DNA from: Opitutaceae bacterium
GTDB lineage: Bacteria; Verrucomicrobiota; Verrucomicrobiae; Opitutales; Opitutaceae
Direction of reading: 5' to 3'
Assembly (NCBI GenBank): GCA_031266495.1
Contig: JAISAX010000243.1
Span: 1-5,649 of the forward strand
DNA: 5,649 nt
Part shown: positions 5,152-5,649 of the stretch, piece by piece
How the letters are laid out: the number at the start of each line of letters is the position of its first letter
Numbering within the stretch: position 1 is the first letter of the stretch
The notes under the pieces: model-generated
Told to the model about the DNA's origin: nothing
The model's input: the letters and a program-made list of their open reading frames with translations, nothing else
The model's database searches: none
Program-made: the position numbers and the translations under genes

Positions 5152-5300
5152 ACTCGTTCTCGTACTCTTTCTCCTGTTTGTTCTCCGGTTTGTGCTCCGG
5201 CGCGTCTTGCGAGTGCCGAAGCAGGAGTACGATCAGGAATACGAGAAAGAGAAAGAGTACGAGAACGAGTACTAGTAACGATCCGGAGAAAGAGTACGAG
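5152..5300. repeat. Purine/pyrimidine-asymmetric inverted repeat
   Basis: The pyrimidine-rich arm 5152-5173 is an exact 22-bp reverse complement of the purine-rich arm 5249-5270. A second, 16-bp purine copy (5285-5300) matches the complement of 5159-5174. The units are built from GAGTACGAG, GAGAAAGAG and GAGAACGAG blocks, roughly hexamer-periodic. The intervening 75 bases carry further variants. No coding signal is present. Confidence 0.7.
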
Positions 5301-5324
5301 CAAGAGAACGAGAACGATTCAGGC

Positions 5325-5485
5325 GTGGCGCGGGCGTCTCGCCCGCTGACGGCGCGCAGCGCCGCCCGGAAATGCGGGCGTTTGGCAGAAAAAGCCCGCG
5401 CCACTGTCACCTTCGATCCGGCGGCTTCGCCGTCCACGGGCTGGAAGCCCGTGCCACTCCGGAGGCGGGCGAGACGCCCGCGCCA
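5325..5485 (-). repeat. Hairpin module cluster, right half of element C
   Basis: This holds three hairpins of the same two types as the left half: GCGGGCG-tct-CGCCCGC (5330-5346), CACGGGCT-gga-AGCCCGTG (5435-5453) and GCGGGCG-aga-CGCCCGC (5465-5481). The last two are inverted relative to the left half, and with the shared 22-bp linker they make the element's two ends largely reverse complements, but with the module order changed. Positions 5325-5354 directly repeat 5022-5051. Confidence 0.7.
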
Positions 5486-5513
5486 CTGCGTACTGCGTAA
5501 CTTCCGTTATGAA

Positions 5514-5570
5514 ACTGATGTTACGCGGATCGACGTGGCACGGGCTTCCAGCCCGTGGACGGATCGGCAG
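5514..5570 (+). mobile_element. Left end of a fourth element (D), right end not seen
   Basis: ACTGATGTTACGC (5514-5526) recurs directly after element C, preceded by the same TTATGAA as element C. A CACGGGCT-tcc-AGCCCGTG hairpin follows (5539-5557). No inverted terminus appears before the window ends, so D is truncated, or its right end lies outside. The next bases (GGATCGAC) resemble the left end of element B rather than that of C. Confidence 0.5.
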
Positions 5571-5649
5571 TAAAGCGCCGCCTCCCTGCTCACCTTCGTG
5601 TCATTCACTGTAAACAACTGTCATTCTCTCAAACAAATGATCTTGCCTG
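5571..5649. other. Unassigned right edge with a 20-bp-spaced direct repeat
   Basis: The base composition shifts to more AT-rich. TGTCATTC occurs twice (5599-5606 and 5619-5626), exactly 20 bp apart; the surrounding 20-mers match at about 14 of 20 positions. This could be paired regulator sites in front of a gene to the right. An ATG at 5637 has only four codons in view, so no gene is called. Confidence 0.3.

Larger units (their letters stand above)
4996..5507 (+). mobile_element. MITE-like element C (512 bp, hairpin mosaic interior)
   Basis: The left terminus ACTGATGTTACGC (4996-5008) and right terminus GCGTAACTTCCGT (5495-5507) match as inverted repeats at 11 of 13. TTATGAA occurs on both sides (4989-4995 and 5507-5513) as a candidate target-site duplication, with one base overlapping the right terminus. 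The interior differs from A and B. It contains at least five strong hairpins (5027-5043, 5072-5090, 5330-5346, 5435-5453, 5465-5481), a 30-bp direct repeat (5022-5051 and 5325-5354) and a purine/pyrimidine inverted repeat in the middle. No believable protein is encoded: the open frames give low-complexity peptides such as GFQPV and GWKPVPL, which are translations of the hairpins. It may be an empty non-autonomous transposon that collected other repeats. Confidence 0.6.

Noticed and set aside
4996..5507. CRISPR array
   Set aside because: The repeats are inverted, unevenly spaced and of several types; there are no uniform spacers and no cas gene in the window.
5022..5573. 183-residue plus-strand open frame over element C
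   Set aside because: Its peptide consists of translated hairpins (GFQPV, GWKPVPL, ARASRPL) and charged low-complexity from the purine repeat; no protein family is suggested.
5637..5649. Start of a new gene (ATG at 5637)
   Set aside because: Only four codons are in view and no ribosome binding site precedes it.

Overview
The window looks like a GC-rich chromosomal segment from a Verrucomicrobiota bacterium, most likely an Opitutaceae relative. This rests on three things: the sugar-regulator plus secreted-hydrolase gene content, the family resemblance of the proteins, and the repeats. The repeats include hairpins of the type CACGGGCT-tcc-AGCCCGTG and GCGGGCG-tct-CGCCCGC, and decamer-built inverted repeats (CGCGAATGGA type and GGCGCAAAAA type), which I associate with that phylum. 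The taxonomic call is an inference from memory, not a search result.

Layout, left to right. A poly-C tract and a probable terminator precede a LacI-family regulator on the minus strand (70-1197). A 456-base divergent intergenic region (1198-1653) then holds an AT-rich palindrome, a 107-bp long inverted repeat, a 142-bp terminal-inverted-repeat element (element A) and a terminator-like leader hairpin. On the plus strand follow a GH43/GH117-like exported glycoside hydrolase (1654-2832), a C-rich spacer with G-quadruplex potential on the other strand, and an AAA_14/DUF4143 ATPase (3050-4234). Element B, a 144-bp inverted copy of element A, sits exactly on the ATPase stop codon. Convergent to the ATPase is a VapC-like PIN-domain gene on the minus strand (4443-4856) with no antitoxin beside it and an apparent one-base frameshift at its start. 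The last 740 bases contain no convincing gene. They hold a second long inverted repeat, a 512-bp mosaic repeat (element C), the left end of a fourth element (D), and a short stretch of unassigned sequence.

Functionally, the LacI regulator and the divergent hydrolase look like a small carbohydrate-use unit. The ATPase and PIN genes are accessory genes of the sort that travel between genomes. The most interesting signal is the non-coding material. One family of miniature transposon-like elements shares a 13-bp terminal inverted repeat (consensus ACTGATGTTACGC) and has short flanking direct repeats consistent with target-site duplication. It appears as three complete copies and one left end, with very different interiors (about 143 bp of two hairpins, against 512 bp of hairpin mosaic). 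Copies A and B lie in opposite orientation and bracket the hydrolase and ATPase genes. No transposase is visible in the window.
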